From Methylobacterium nonmethylotrophicum (GTDB taxonomy: Bacteria > Pseudomonadota > Alphaproteobacteria > Rhizobiales > Beijerinckiaceae), in assembly GCF_004745635.1 (NCBI RefSeq), contig NZ_SRLB01000018.1, positions 1 to 64,000 of the forward strand: a DNA stretch of 64,000 bases. The letters are read 5' to 3'. How positions within the stretch are numbered: the stretch's first letter is position 1; every line of letters begins with the position of its first letter. The position numbers and the translations under genes are program-made. Positions 25,766-34,771 of the stretch are shown piece after piece. The notes below the pieces were generated by a model. That model saw nothing but the letters and a program-made list of their open reading frames with translations, was not told the DNA's origin and did no database searches.

Positions 25766-26198
25766 TCCTCGCGTTTTTGCGGGGGGTGATGCGCGACACG
25801 CCGCATCGCGTCGACCCTGTCTCCTCGAGATCAGCCGCACGAGACCGCGCCCGGGACTTGGCTCACCGCATTCCGGCGGGCGCAGCCGTTGCGCTCGTCC
25901 AGCTTGACCCCGGCAGAGATGACCGGCCGAGGGGCCTGAACAACCCAGACTCTCCGTTCCGAGGCGCGCCCTGCAAGCGGGAGGGGCGCCACACGCGGTG
26001 GCGGCAACGCATCCGCCATCCCGGCCCAGGGTGCCCCGCATGTATGAGCGGGCGGATTGTGAGCGGGCGCCTTGGCCGTCTCGCATGAGCCCGCTCGAAC
26101 GCGGCCTCAGGCCCCCGGTCGCGACGCCGCATCCTGGGCGCCGCGCGATCGGGACGCGACGATGCGCTGCGTCGTTCAGGAACGGCGCCGCCTCGGGC
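25766..26198. other. Gene-free stretch after the second tRNA-Leu
   Basis: 433 bases between the tRNA and the stop of the leftward permease gene. Open frames exist on both strands but none has a start with a ribosome site or recognisable protein features. No transposase remnant or clear att repeat was found by eye. The first 20 bases contain a weak GC hairpin that could end the tRNA transcript. Confidence 0.5.
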
Positions 26199-26978
26199 TC
26201 AGTTCAGGAAGCGGGGGACCACGAAGCGGATTCCCAGAAGGCCGATCACGGAAAGCGTGCCGCTGACGACGAGGACGTACATGACGGATCCGTCCGCTCC
26301 GTAGCCGGGGTAGAATCCGGATCGGCATATCCTGACAAGATGCAGAAGCGGATTCCACTGCACATAATCGTAGACGATGCCCGGCATCGTTTCGGCCAGG
26401 AAAAAGGCGCCGCTCGTAAAATAAATCATGATGACAACGGCGATGTAAGCCACTTGCCAGAACGGAAAGATCTGAGTCAGAACGACATTGACAAATCCCA
26501 TCGACATCGCAAATATGATGCATAGCAGCATTGCTATGCAGAAATTAAATGAATCAATCGGCAAGATATTAGTCCCAACGCACCACGCAATGAAAAACAC
26601 CAAAGAGATACTAAGAGAACTCGTGCAGACTTCGACGAGCGCTCTGGAAAATACAACATCGAGAAACTTGACCTGTGGGAAATAAATAAGCTGCTTATTT
26701 TGCATCGGCCCTTCCATCATCTTCCGAGACATATAGTTGAAGATGATGTACGGCGCCAAACCGGTCACCACGAACAGCATCAGGCTGTCACCCATCGGAA
26801 CGGGCACGTGCCTGATGCCGTAGATGCTCGCGATGACCAGGATGTGCGCGCATGGCCAGCCGACTGCGAGGCTGTAGCCCCACATCGTGCCGCCGAACCG
26901 GGTTCTGATGTCGCGCAGGATCAGCGCGCCGAGGACATCCAACTGTACGTCGAGCGCCGATTTCGCCTGATAGGCCAT
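26199..26978 (-). CDS. ABC-2 type polysaccharide export permease (KpsM/Wzm-like)
   Basis: A 259-residue inner-membrane protein with six predicted helices. It begins LGALILRDIRTRFGGTMWGYSLAVGWPCAHI, a typical start for capsule or O-antigen ABC-2 permeases, and has YIIFNYMSRKMMEGPMQNKQLIYFPQVKFLD and the late YDYVQWNPLLHLVRICRSGFYPGY motif (KpsM family). The ATG has GCAGGAG upstream. The partner ATPase (KpsT/Wzt) is not next to it. The middle of the gene (about 26480-26720) is strikingly AT-rich compared with everything around it, a sign of transfer. Confidence 0.88.
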   Translation of the reverse strand: MAYQAKSALDVQLDVLGALILRDIRTRFGGTMWGYSLAVGWPCAHILVIASIYGIRHVPVPMGDSLMLFVVTGLAPYIIFNYMSRKMMEGPMQNKQLIYFPQVKFLDVVFSRALVEVCTSSLSISLVFFIAWCVGTNILPIDSFNFCIAMLLCIIFAMSMGFVNVVLTQIFPFWQVAYIAVVIMIYFTSGAFFLAETMPGIVYDYVQWNPLLHLVRICRSGFYPGYGADGSVMYVLVVSGTLSVIGLLGIRFVVPRFLN

Positions 26979-27094
26979 GTCCTGCTCCTGCGGGACGCCG
27001 GCCGGCGTCGCCCTGCCGGCCGCGCTCTAGGCCGACAATGCGGCAACCGGGTGACCGGCTCTGCCGGCGCGCCCGACGTTCCCAGCCCTTCGCC

Positions 27095-27745
27095 TCAGGC
27101 CTGCGTCGGGTCGGGCAGCGTCCGGGCCTCGCCGTGGTAGGAGCGGTTCGGGCGCATGTCGACGGCCGAGGCCATGCGGTTCGACATGTTGAAGAAGCTC
27201 GCCACGGCCGCGATATCCCAGAGGTCGCGCTCGGAGAAGCCGGCGTCGCGCAGAGCGTCCCGGTCCTCCTCCTCGATGGTCCAGGGCGCCTCCGTGAGGG
27301 CGACCGCGAAGTCGAGCATGGCGCGGTGGCGCGGCGAGAGGTCGGCGGCGCGGTAGTTCATCGCCATCATCTCGCCCAGCACCGGATCGCCCGAGAGGCT
27401 GCGGACCGCCGCCCCGTGCGCGGTGAGGCAGTAGTAGCAGCGGTTCACGCTCGAGACCGCGACCGCGATCATCTCGCGCTCGAGCTTCGACAGGCCGGAG
27501 GGCGCCAGCATCAGGTCGTTGTAGAGCGTCGCGAAGGCCTCGAGCTTGGCGCTGTCGTGGGCGTAGGCGAGGAGCACGTTCGGCACGAAGCCGATCTTCT
27601 CCCGGCACTTGTCGAAATAGGCCCGCATCTCCGGCGTCAGATCGGGGGACGGCGGGAGGTCGAGCGCCATCACGGTGCCCTCCGTCTCCTGCGGCGCCGG
27701 CCGCTCGCCCACCTCGGGCCTGCCCCGCTTCGCGCTCCCGGCCAT
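27095..27745 (-). CDS. Peroxidase-related (AhpD/CMD-fold) protein
   Basis: A 216-residue protein of the carboxymuconolactone decarboxylase/AhpD superfamily, peroxidase-related subgroup. The redox CxxC is in SSVNRCYYCLTAHGAAV, preceded by LSKLEREMIAVAVS and followed by the AAVASFFNMSNRMASAVDMRPN end. The frame is open to an ATG at 27781, but the ATG at 27743-27745 has GGGAGGGAGA just upstream and is preferred. It probably reduces peroxides or acts in a thiol relay in the cytosol; the substrate is unknown. It is divergent from the glutamate dehydrogenase gene. Confidence 0.85.
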   Translation of the reverse strand: MAGSAKRGRPEVGERPAPQETEGTVMALDLPPSPDLTPEMRAYFDKCREKIGFVPNVLLAYAHDSAKLEAFATLYNDLMLAPSGLSKLEREMIAVAVSSVNRCYYCLTAHGAAVRSLSGDPVLGEMMAMNYRAADLSPRHRAMLDFAVALTEAPWTIEEEDRDALRDAGFSERDLWDIAAVASFFNMSNRMASAVDMRPNRSYHGEARTLPDPTQA

Positions 27746-27904
27746 GCGATCTCCCTCCCCGTCATCGTCGCCGACTGTCATCTTGGGCGAGCTATAGGCA
27801 GTTTACTCCGGCCAGGCGAGGCCGGGGTTGCGGGGTCCGAGTCGCTGTGCCACCGCTCGGGTCACCAACCTCGGCAGAGCACGGGCAGAAGAGGACGGGC
27901 AGAC

Positions 27905-30900
27905 GTGGAACCCTCGACCGCGACCGCGACCCCCGAAGCGAAGGCCAGCCGCACCGACCTGATCGCCGCCGCGGCGGCGGTCGCCGCGGACCGGGGCGGC
28001 CCGGGCGGCTTCGTCCGCGACCTCTTCGGCCGCGTGGCGCCGGAGGACCTGACCGCCTACCCGCCCGAGGCGCTCGCCGACCTCGCCCTCGCGGCGAGGG
28101 CGCACCTCGCCGCCGCCCGGCCCGGCAGCACGGTCAGCGCCGTGCGCCTCACCGACGTCGAGGTGGTGCTGGCCGGGCGCCGGCGCGACCTCACGGTCGT
28201 GGAGGCCGTCAACGCCAACCGGCCGTTCCTGCTCGAGTCGACGCTGGCCGAGCTGGTCGCGCGCGGCTACCAGCCCCGCCTCGTCGCCCACCCGATCCTC
28301 GGCGTCGAGCGCGATAAGGAGGGCGCCCTGGTGCGGGTGGTCGGCGAGACCACCGCCCAGGAAGCCGGCGGGGAGGCCGGCGGCCTCGTCCGCGAGAGCG
28401 TCATCCACGTCCATCTCGACCGCATCGACGACGAGGCGGCCCGCGCGGCGCTCGGCGCGAGCCTGACCCGGGTCTACGCCGACGTCGCCGTGGCGGCGGC
28501 GGATCACGAGGCCATGATGGCGCGCCTCGCCGCGGCCTCGGACGCCTATGCCGCGCCGACGCCGCTGGCGCCGGACGAGACGGCGGAGGCCCGCGCCTTC
28601 CTCGACTGGCTGCGGGACGGGCACTTCGTGCTGCTCGGCCTGCGCGAGTACCGGGACGAGGGCGGCGCCGACCATGCCGGGGTGCCGGGCAGCGGGCTCG
28701 GCCTGCTGCGCGACCCCGCCGTCGAGGTGCTGCGGCGCGGCGACGCCATGGTGGCGGTGACGCCGGAGATCCGCGCCTTCCTGGAGGGGCCCGAGGCGCT
28801 CCTCGTCACCAAGGCCAGCCTGCGCTCGCGGGTGCGGCGGCAGGCGCATCTCGACATGGTCGGGATCAAGCTGTTCGGGCGCGAGGGCGAGGCGTCGGGC
28901 GGGCTTCCGGGCGAGTTGCGCCTCGTCGGCCTGTTCACCGGCAGCGCCTATGCGAGCCGGGCCGAGGAGGTGCCGTACCTGCGCCGCAAGATCGCGGCGG
29001 TGCTGGCGAAGGCCGGCCTCGACCCGACGAGCCATGCCGGGCGCTCGCTCGTCCACGTGCTCGAGACCTATCCGCGCGACGACCTCTTCCAGATCGAGCC
29101 CGGCCTGCTCCTGCGCTTCGCGCTCGCCATCGTGTCGCTCGCCGACCGGCCGCGGGTGCGGGTGCTGGCGCGGCCCGACAAGTTCGGCCGCTTCGTCTCG
29201 CTGATCGCCTACCTGCCGAAGGACCGCACCGACGCCCGGCTCCAGGCCCGGATCGGCGCCTACCTGGCCGACGCCCTCGGCGGCCGCGTCTCGGCGATCT
29301 ATCCCGACTACCCGGACGGACCGCTCGCCCGCCTCCACGTCATCGTGGCGACCGCGGGCGCTCCCCCGGAGGAGATCGATGCGGGCCGGCTCGAGGCCGG
29401 CATCGCGGAGCTTTCCCGCACCTGGGCCGATTCGCTGCGCGAGGCCCTGGCGGAGGCCCGGGGCGGCGATGCCCGCGGGCTCGCCGCGGTCTATGCCGAG
29501 GCCTTCCCGGCCGGCTACCGCGAGATGTACGCCGGCGCCCAGGCCCTGGCCGACATCGCCATCCTGGAACGGATCTCGGAGGCGCAGCCCCGGGCGGTCG
29601 ACCTCTTCCGCCGGCCCGGCGACCCCGAGACCCGGATCGGCCTGAAGGTCTTCTCCCGCGGGACCGCGCTGCCCTTGTCCGAGCGGGTGCCGGTGCTGGA
29701 GAATCTGGGCTTCCGGGTCATCGACGAGCGCTCCTACCGCCTCAAGCCCGAGGGTGCCGGCGCCCGGGTCTGGCTGCACGACATGGTGCTGGAGCGCGCC
29801 GGCGGCGGCGCCATCGACGTCGCGGCGGTCGAGGGCCCGGTCGAGGCCGCGCTCCTGGCCCTCGCCCGCGACCTCGCCGAATCCGACGCCTACAATCGCC
29901 TGGTGCTCGAGGCCGGGCTCGGCTGGCGCGACGTCGCCCTGGTCCGGGCGCTCGGCCGCTACCTGCGCCAGCTGCGCATCCGCTACGGCCAGGACTACCT
30001 GGCGGCGACGCTCGCGCGCCATCCCTCCCTCGCCCGGCGGCTCGTCACGCTGTTCTACGCCCGCTTCGATCCCCGCCGCGACGGCGACAGGAGTGCGGCG
30101 GAAGGCAGCGTGCGGGCCGAGATCGAGGCGGATCTCTCGGGGGTCACCAGCCTCGACGAGGACCGGATCCTGCGCCGGTTCGTCAACCTGGTGGAAGCCG
30201 CGCAGCGCACGAACTTCTTCCAGCTCGGCCGCAACGGCCTGCCGCCTGAGACCATCGCGTTCAAGTTCCGCTGCGCCAAGGTCGACGGCATGCCGCTGCC
30301 GCGTCCCCTGTTCGAGATCTTCGTCTACTCGCCTCGCGTCGAGGGCGTGCACCTGCGCTTCGGCTACATCGCCCGGGGCGGCCTGCGCTGGTCGGACCGG
30401 CCGGAGGATTTCCGCACCGAGGTGCTGGGCCTCGTGAAGGCCCAGCAGGTCAAGAACGCCGTGATCGTGCCGGTCGGCGCCAAGGGCGGGTTCTTCCCGA
30501 AGCGCCTGCCGCCCGCATCCGACCGCCAGGCCTGGATGCAGGAGGGCACCGAGAGCTACCGGGTGTTCATCCGCACGCTGCTCTCGCTCACCGACAACAT
30601 CGTCGACGGCAAGATCGTGCCGCCGCCCGCCACCGTGCGGCACGACGAGGACGACGCCTACCTCGTGGTCGCGGCCGACAAGGGCACCGCCACCTTCTCG
30701 GACGTCGCCAACGCCCTCTCCCTCGAGGCGCATCACTGGCTCGGCGACGCCTTCGCGTCCGGCGGCAGCCAGGGCTACGACCATAAGCAGATGGGCATCA
30801 CCGCCCGCGGCGCCTGGGAGGCGGTCAAGCGCCACTTCCGCGAGGTCGACATCGACATCCAGGCCGAGCCGGTCACGGTCGCGGGCGTCGGCGACATGTC

Positions 30901-32761
30901 GGGCGACGTCTTCGGCAACGGCATGCTCCTGTCGCGCTGCCTGAGGCTCGTCGCGGCCTTCGACCACCGCGACATCTTCCTCGACCCCGATCCCGATCCG
31001 GCCGTGGCCTTCGCCGAGCGACGGCGCCTGTTCGATCTCCCGCGCTCGTCCTGGGGCGATTACGACCGCCAGAAGATCTCGGCCGGCGGCGGCGTCTTCT
31101 CGCGCCAGGCCAAGACCGTGCCGCTCTCACCCCAGATGCGCGCCCGCCTCGGGCTCGACCGGGCGGAGGCGACGCCCGCGGAGGTGATGCAGGCGATCCT
31201 GCGGGCCCCCGTCGATCTCCTGTGGTTCGGCGGCATCGGCACCTACGTGCGCGCCTCGTCCGAGAGCGACGACGAGGCCGGCGACCGGGCGAACGACGCC
31301 ATCCGCATCACCGGCGCGGAGCTGCGCGCCCGGGTGGTCGGCGAGGGCGCCAATCTCGGCCTGACCCAGCGCGGACGGATCGAGGCGGCGCGGCGGGGCG
31401 TGCGCCTCAACACCGACGCGATCGACAACTCGGCCGGCGTCAACACCTCGGACGTCGAGGTCAACATCAAGATCGCGCTGGCCACACCCGAGCGCGACGG
31501 CCGCCTGAGCCCGGAGAGCCGCAACGCGCTCCTCTCCGGCATGACCGAGGCGGTGGCCGACCTGGTCCTGCGGAACAACCAGCTCCAGACCCTCGCCCTG
31601 TCGCTCGCCCAGCGCTCCGCCGCGACCGAGACCGGCTTCGCCTCCCGGCTGATGCAGGCGCTCGAGGCCGACGGCCGCCTCGACCGCAGCGTCGAGTTCC
31701 TGCCCTCCGACGCCGCTCTCGCCGAGCGGGCGCAGGGCGGCGAGGGCCTGACCCGGCCGGAACTGGCGGTGCTGCTCGCCTATGCCAAGCTCTCGCTCAA
31801 GGACGCGCTCCTCGACAGCGCGGTACCGGACGATCCCTACCTCGGCCGGGAGCTCGCGCGGGCTTTCCCGCCGGTCCTGGTCGCGCGCTATCCCGACGCG
31901 GTGCAGGGCCACCGCCTGCGGCGCGAGATCATCGCCACGAGTCTGGCCAACGCCATCGTCAACCGCGGCGGGCCGACCATCGTCAGCCGGCTCGCCGACG
32001 AGACCGGCGCCGAGGCCCCGGCGATCGCCGCGGCCTACGCGGTCACCCGCGACGCCTTCGGGCTGATCGACCTCAACAAGGCGGTGGACGGGCTCGACGG
32101 GGCGATCGGCGGCGACCAGCAGCTCGCCCTCTACGCCGACTTGCAGGACCTGCTGCGCCAGCGCATGGTCTGGTTCATCCGCAACGGCGAGGCCGTGCCG
32201 GGGACCATCGAGGCCGCGGTGCAGCGCTACCGCGACGGGATCGCGGCGGTCTCGGGTGCCCTGCCGGGTGCCCTGCCGCCTGCCGCTGCCGAGGCCTTGG
32301 CCCGGCGCACCCGCGCCCTGGTCGACCAGGGGGTGCCGGAGGCCCTGGCGGGCCGTCTCGCCTCCTTGAGCGAGCTGGGTGCCGCGCCCGACATCGTCCA
32401 GGTCGCCGAGGCGACCGGGCGCCCGCCGGCGGCGATCGCCGCGACGCATTTCGCCCTCGCCGACCTCTTCCGCCTCAACGCGCTCGCGGCCGCCGCCCGG
32501 GCGGTGCCGGTGGCCGACACCTTCGACCGCATCGCCCTCGAACGCGCGGTCGCCGGCATCGCCTCCGCCCACCGGGCGCTCACCGCCGAGGCCGCCGCCT
32601 CGGAGGCGGAAGGAGCGGCCGCGGTCGAGGCCTGGAGCCAGGCCCGCGGCGCCTCCCTCGCCCGCATCCGCACCGCGGTCGCGGCCATCGCGGCCTCGGG
32701 GCTCACGGTCTCGAAGGTGTCGGTGGCGGCGAGCCTGCTCGGCGACCTCGCGCGGCCATGA
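27905..32761 (+). CDS. gdhB: Large NAD-specific glutamate dehydrogenase (180-kDa type)
   Basis: Oxidative deamination of glutamate to 2-oxoglutarate, NAD-linked. The 1618-residue length fits the large class. The start is GTG 27905 with GAGGA about 9 bases upstream; the frame is open further up but unlike the family. The N-terminal half holds the ACT-like and helical regulatory regions. The catalytic core carries GYIARGGLRWSDRPEDF, VKAQQVKNAVIVPVGAKGGFF with the substrate Lys, and GVGDMSGDVFGNGMLLS (nucleotide-binding part). The C-terminal region is helical. It is separated from bluB by 7 bases. Its antisense frames are also open for long distances but only because of codon bias. Confidence 0.95.
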   Translation: MEPSTATATPEAKASRTDLIAAAAAVAADRGGPGGFVRDLFGRVAPEDLTAYPPEALADLALAARAHLAAARPGSTVSAVRLTDVEVVLAGRRRDLTVVEAVNANRPFLLESTLAELVARGYQPRLVAHPILGVERDKEGALVRVVGETTAQEAGGEAGGLVRESVIHVHLDRIDDEAARAALGASLTRVYADVAVAAADHEAMMARLAAASDAYAAPTPLAPDETAEARAFLDWLRDGHFVLLGLREYRDEGGADHAGVPGSGLGLLRDPAVEVLRRGDAMVAVTPEIRAFLEGPEALLVTKASLRSRVRRQAHLDMVGIKLFGREGEASGGLPGELRLVGLFTGSAYASRAEEVPYLRRKIAAVLAKAGLDPTSHAGRSLVHVLETYPRDDLFQIEPGLLLRFALAIVSLADRPRVRVLARPDKFGRFVSLIAYLPKDRTDARLQARIGAYLADALGGRVSAIYPDYPDGPLARLHVIVATAGAPPEEIDAGRLEAGIAELSRTWADSLREALAEARGGDARGLAAVYAEAFPAGYREMYAGAQALADIAILERISEAQPRAVDLFRRPGDPETRIGLKVFSRGTALPLSERVPVLENLGFRVIDERSYRLKPEGAGARVWLHDMVLERAGGGAIDVAAVEGPVEAALLALARDLAESDAYNRLVLEAGLGWRDVALVRALGRYLRQLRIRYGQDYLAATLARHPSLARRLVTLFYARFDPRRDGDRSAAEGSVRAEIEADLSGVTSLDEDRILRRFVNLVEAAQRTNFFQLGRNGLPPETIAFKFRCAKVDGMPLPRPLFEIFVYSPRVEGVHLRFGYIARGGLRWSDRPEDFRTEVLGLVKAQQVKNAVIVPVGAKGGFFPKRLPPASDRQAWMQEGTESYRVFIRTLLSLTDNIVDGKIVPPPATVRHDEDDAYLVVAADKGTATFSDVANALSLEAHHWLGDAFASGGSQGYDHKQMGITARGAWEAVKRHFREVDIDIQAEPVTVAGVGDMSGDVFGNGMLLSRCLRLVAAFDHRDIFLDPDPDPAVAFAERRRLFDLPRSSWGDYDRQKISAGGGVFSRQAKTVPLSPQMRARLGLDRAEATPAEVMQAILRAPVDLLWFGGIGTYVRASSESDDEAGDRANDAIRITGAELRARVVGEGANLGLTQRGRIEAARRGVRLNTDAIDNSAGVNTSDVEVNIKIALATPERDGRLSPESRNALLSGMTEAVADLVLRNNQLQTLALSLAQRSAATETGFASRLMQALEADGRLDRSVEFLPSDAALAERAQGGEGLTRPELAVLLAYAKLSLKDALLDSAVPDDPYLGRELARAFPPVLVARYPDAVQGHRLRREIIATSLANAIVNRGGPTIVSRLADETGAEAPAIAAAYAVTRDAFGLIDLNKAVDGLDGAIGGDQQLALYADLQDLLRQRMVWFIRNGEAVPGTIEAAVQRYRDGIAAVSGALPGALPPAAAEALARRTRALVDQGVPEALAGRLASLSELGAAPDIVQVAEATGRPPAAIAATHFALADLFRLNALAAAARAVPVADTFDRIALERAVAGIASAHRALTAEAAASEAEGAAAVEAWSQARGASLARIRTAVAAIAASGLTVSKVSVAASLLGDLARP

Positions 32762-32768
32762 GGCGGCC

Positions 32769-33422
32769 ATGAGCCGGACGTCGGCCGATGCGCCGGATTT
32801 CGGGGAGGCGTTCCGCGCCCGGTTCGCCGATCTGGTCGCCTGGCGCCGCGACGTGCGGCGCTTCCGCCCCGATCCGGTGCCGGAGGACGCCCTGAGGGAG
32901 TGCCTGGGGCTCGCCTGCCTCAGCCCCTCGGTCGGCAACAGCCAGCCCTGGCGCTTCGTGCGCGTCTCGGACCCGGACCGGCGCGCGGCCGTGACGGCGA
33001 GCTTCTCTCGCTGCAACGAGGCGGCTGCAGCCACTTACGACGACGCCCGCGCGAGCGCCTATCGCGGCCTCAAGCTCGCGGGCCTGCGCGAGGCGCCGGT
33101 CCATCTGGCCGTCTTCTGCGACGAGGGGACGGAGGCCGGCCACGGGCTCGGCCGCGCCACCATGCCGGAGATGCTGCGCTATTCCGCCGTCACGGCGGTC
33201 CACACCTTCTGGCTCGCCGCCCGCACCCGCGGCCTCGGCGTCGGCTGGGTCTCGATCCTGTGCCCCGAGGAGGTCACGGCGGTCCTCGACGTGCCGCCGG
33301 AATGGGGGCTGATCGCCTATCTGTGCGTCGGCTACCCGGCAGAGGAGCACGCGGACCCGGAGTTGGTGCGGCACGGCTGGCAGGCGCGGCACGAGCCGGG
33401 GGCGACGATCCTGGAGCGGTGA
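32769..33422 (+). CDS. bluB: 5,6-dimethylbenzimidazole synthase
   Basis: Uses reduced FMN and oxygen to make the lower ligand of vitamin B12. The 217-residue nitroreductase-fold protein starts at ATG 32769. It has the FMN-phosphate site RRDVRRFRPDPVPE, the PSVGNSQPWRFVRV motif and the C-terminal GLGVGWVSILCPEEV and AYLCVGYPAEEH segments that separate BluB from ordinary nitroreductases. It lies 7 bases after the glutamate dehydrogenase stop and may share its transcript. No cobalamin riboswitch was seen. Confidence 0.92.
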   Translation: MSRTSADAPDFGEAFRARFADLVAWRRDVRRFRPDPVPEDALRECLGLACLSPSVGNSQPWRFVRVSDPDRRAAVTASFSRCNEAAAATYDDARASAYRGLKLAGLREAPVHLAVFCDEGTEAGHGLGRATMPEMLRYSAVTAVHTFWLAARTRGLGVGWVSILCPEEVTAVLDVPPEWGLIAYLCVGYPAEEHADPELVRHGWQARHEPGATILER

Positions 33423-33460
33423 GCGGAGCGCAGGGCTGGGGCGCAGCCGCGACACGTTGA

Positions 33461-33476
33461 TACATACTAGTATGTA
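33461..33476. promoter_or_regulatory. Perfect 16-bp AT-rich palindrome before the tautomerase gene
   Basis: TACATACT-AGTATGTA is a perfect inverted repeat, 58 bases upstream of the tautomerase start and 39 after the bluB stop. Its size and symmetry fit the operator of a TetR-type repressor. No TetR gene lies in the window, so the regulator would have to act from elsewhere. Confidence 0.5.
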
Positions 33477-33533
33477 CAGTATGAGGATGGAGGTCCCACC
33501 GTGGCCGCGGAGATCCCTCCAGGAGATCCTTCC

Positions 33534-33974
33534 ATGCCCCTCGTCACCCTCACCCTGAAGCGCGACCGTTCACCGGACGAGCGCCGCGCCATCGCCGACG
33601 CCGTCCACGCCGCCCTCGTCGGCAGCATCGGCATCCCGCCGGACGACCGCTTCCAGGTCATATCGAGCCGGTTCGACGAGGTGATCTACGACCCTGCCTA
33701 TCTCGGCATCGCGCGCAGCGACGGGCTGGTGATGGTCCAGGTCCACCTCTCGACCGGGCGCAGCGTCGCGCAGAAGAAGGCCCTGTTCGCGGCGATCGCC
33801 CAGAACCTCGGCGTGGTCGGGGTGCGGCCCGAGGACGTGCTGGTGACGCTGGTCGAGATCGCGCGGGAGAACTGGTCCTTCGGCAACGGCATCGCCCAGT
33901 ACGCGGACGTGGCTCCGCCGCATCTTGCGGGCGCGGCCTTGGGCCGAGATTCGATCAGCACCAGAATGCGATGA
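33534..33974 (+). CDS. Tautomerase-family protein
   Basis: A 146-residue protein starting at ATG 33534 with AGGAGA upstream. The mature N-terminus would be Pro2 (MPLVTLTLKRDRSPDERRAI), the catalytic proline of the 4-oxalocrotonate tautomerase superfamily. VQVHLSTGRSVAQKKALFAAIAQNL and TLVEIARENWSFGNGIAQYAD follow. The last 20 or so residues after AQYAD are unlike the family and run into the end of a decayed IS5-type transposase, so the original stop may have been lost. The frame is intact up to there. Confidence 0.8.
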   Translation: MPLVTLTLKRDRSPDERRAIADAVHAALVGSIGIPPDDRFQVISSRFDEVIYDPAYLGIARSDGLVMVQVHLSTGRSVAQKKALFAAIAQNLGVVGVRPEDVLVTLVEIARENWSFGNGIAQYADVAPPHLAGAALGRDSISTRMR

Positions 33975-34480
33975 TGGCGGCCAGGGCGAGAGCCGATGCG
34001 AAGTTGCGGGCGCGGTCCTCACGTCGCTGGCATTGCCGGGGGTGAGGTCGATGACGCCCGGGCGGCCGATCACGTCGGTGAGGACGTGGATCTTGGTGGT
34101 CGGGCCGGCGCGCGAGGGACCGATGTCCTGCGCGCGGGCCCGCCTATTCCGCCGTGAGCGGCGCGGTGAGCTTTGACAGAGGTGGCGTCGAGGGCTGCCG
34201 CCTCGCCGGACCACCCGGCTTTCGCCAGGCTCGCCAGCATGGCGCTCCAGAAACCGCGGCGCGACCATCTGTTGAAGCGGTTGTAGAACGTGGTGGGCGG
34301 ACCCTGCTCGCCTGGGCCGTCCTTCCAGCGGCAGCCGCTCGTCATGACGGACAAGATGCCCGACAGGATCGTTCGGCCGTCCTTGCGACGAGCGCCAGGC
34401 TGGTTGGCGGGCATGAACGGCGCGATCACCTGCCATTGCTCGTCCGACAGCCAGAACAGCTCTGCCATAGCCTCCTCCAT
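33955..34480 (-). pseudogene. IS5-family transposase, frameshifted and internally deleted
   Basis: From ATG 34480 the frame reads MEEAMAELFWLSDEQWQVIAPFMP, NQPGARRKDGRTILSGIL, TFYNRFNRWSRRGFW and ALDATSVKAHRAAHGG, the N-terminal half of an IS5/IS427-type transposase. It then breaks near 34150 and continues in another frame as QDIGPSRAGPTTKIHVLTD and GVIDLTPGNASDV. After SDVRTAP the sequence jumps directly to RNFASALALAAIIAFWC and the stop at 33955, which is the normal C-terminus. About 100 residues, including the C-terminal catalytic part, are therefore missing. No intact terminal repeats could be identified. Confidence 0.85.
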
Positions 34481-34771
34481 CCGGGAGGCGCCTGGAGCCA
34501 TATCTCTCTCACCAGCGCGACACCTTGAAGGAGCTTTGACCCCAGCCGGCAGCGCGCCATGCCGGAACCCTCGCGCGACGACCCTTGCACCCTCGGCGTC
34601 ATCCCGGGTCCGCCCAGCGGAACCCGGGAGATCCACAGCCGCTGGAGGCTCAGGATGATGCGGGACGCGATCCGCCTCGTTCTTCAGCCTCAGCAGTCGA
34701 TCGATCCCGGCCTCTCGGCAAGCCTCGCTCCGGGCTGACATTGCGGATTGCGGACACGTCGATCGCCGTCC

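Noticed and set aside
27803..30967. 1054-residue minus-strand open frame opposite the glutamate dehydrogenase gene
   Set aside because: Shadow of a highly conserved gene; no recognisable domain.
34481..34771. Possible gene or IS end between the transposase remnant and the chemoreceptor gene
   Set aside because: Frames lack starts with ribosome sites, and no inverted terminal repeat matching the other side of the remnant could be found.
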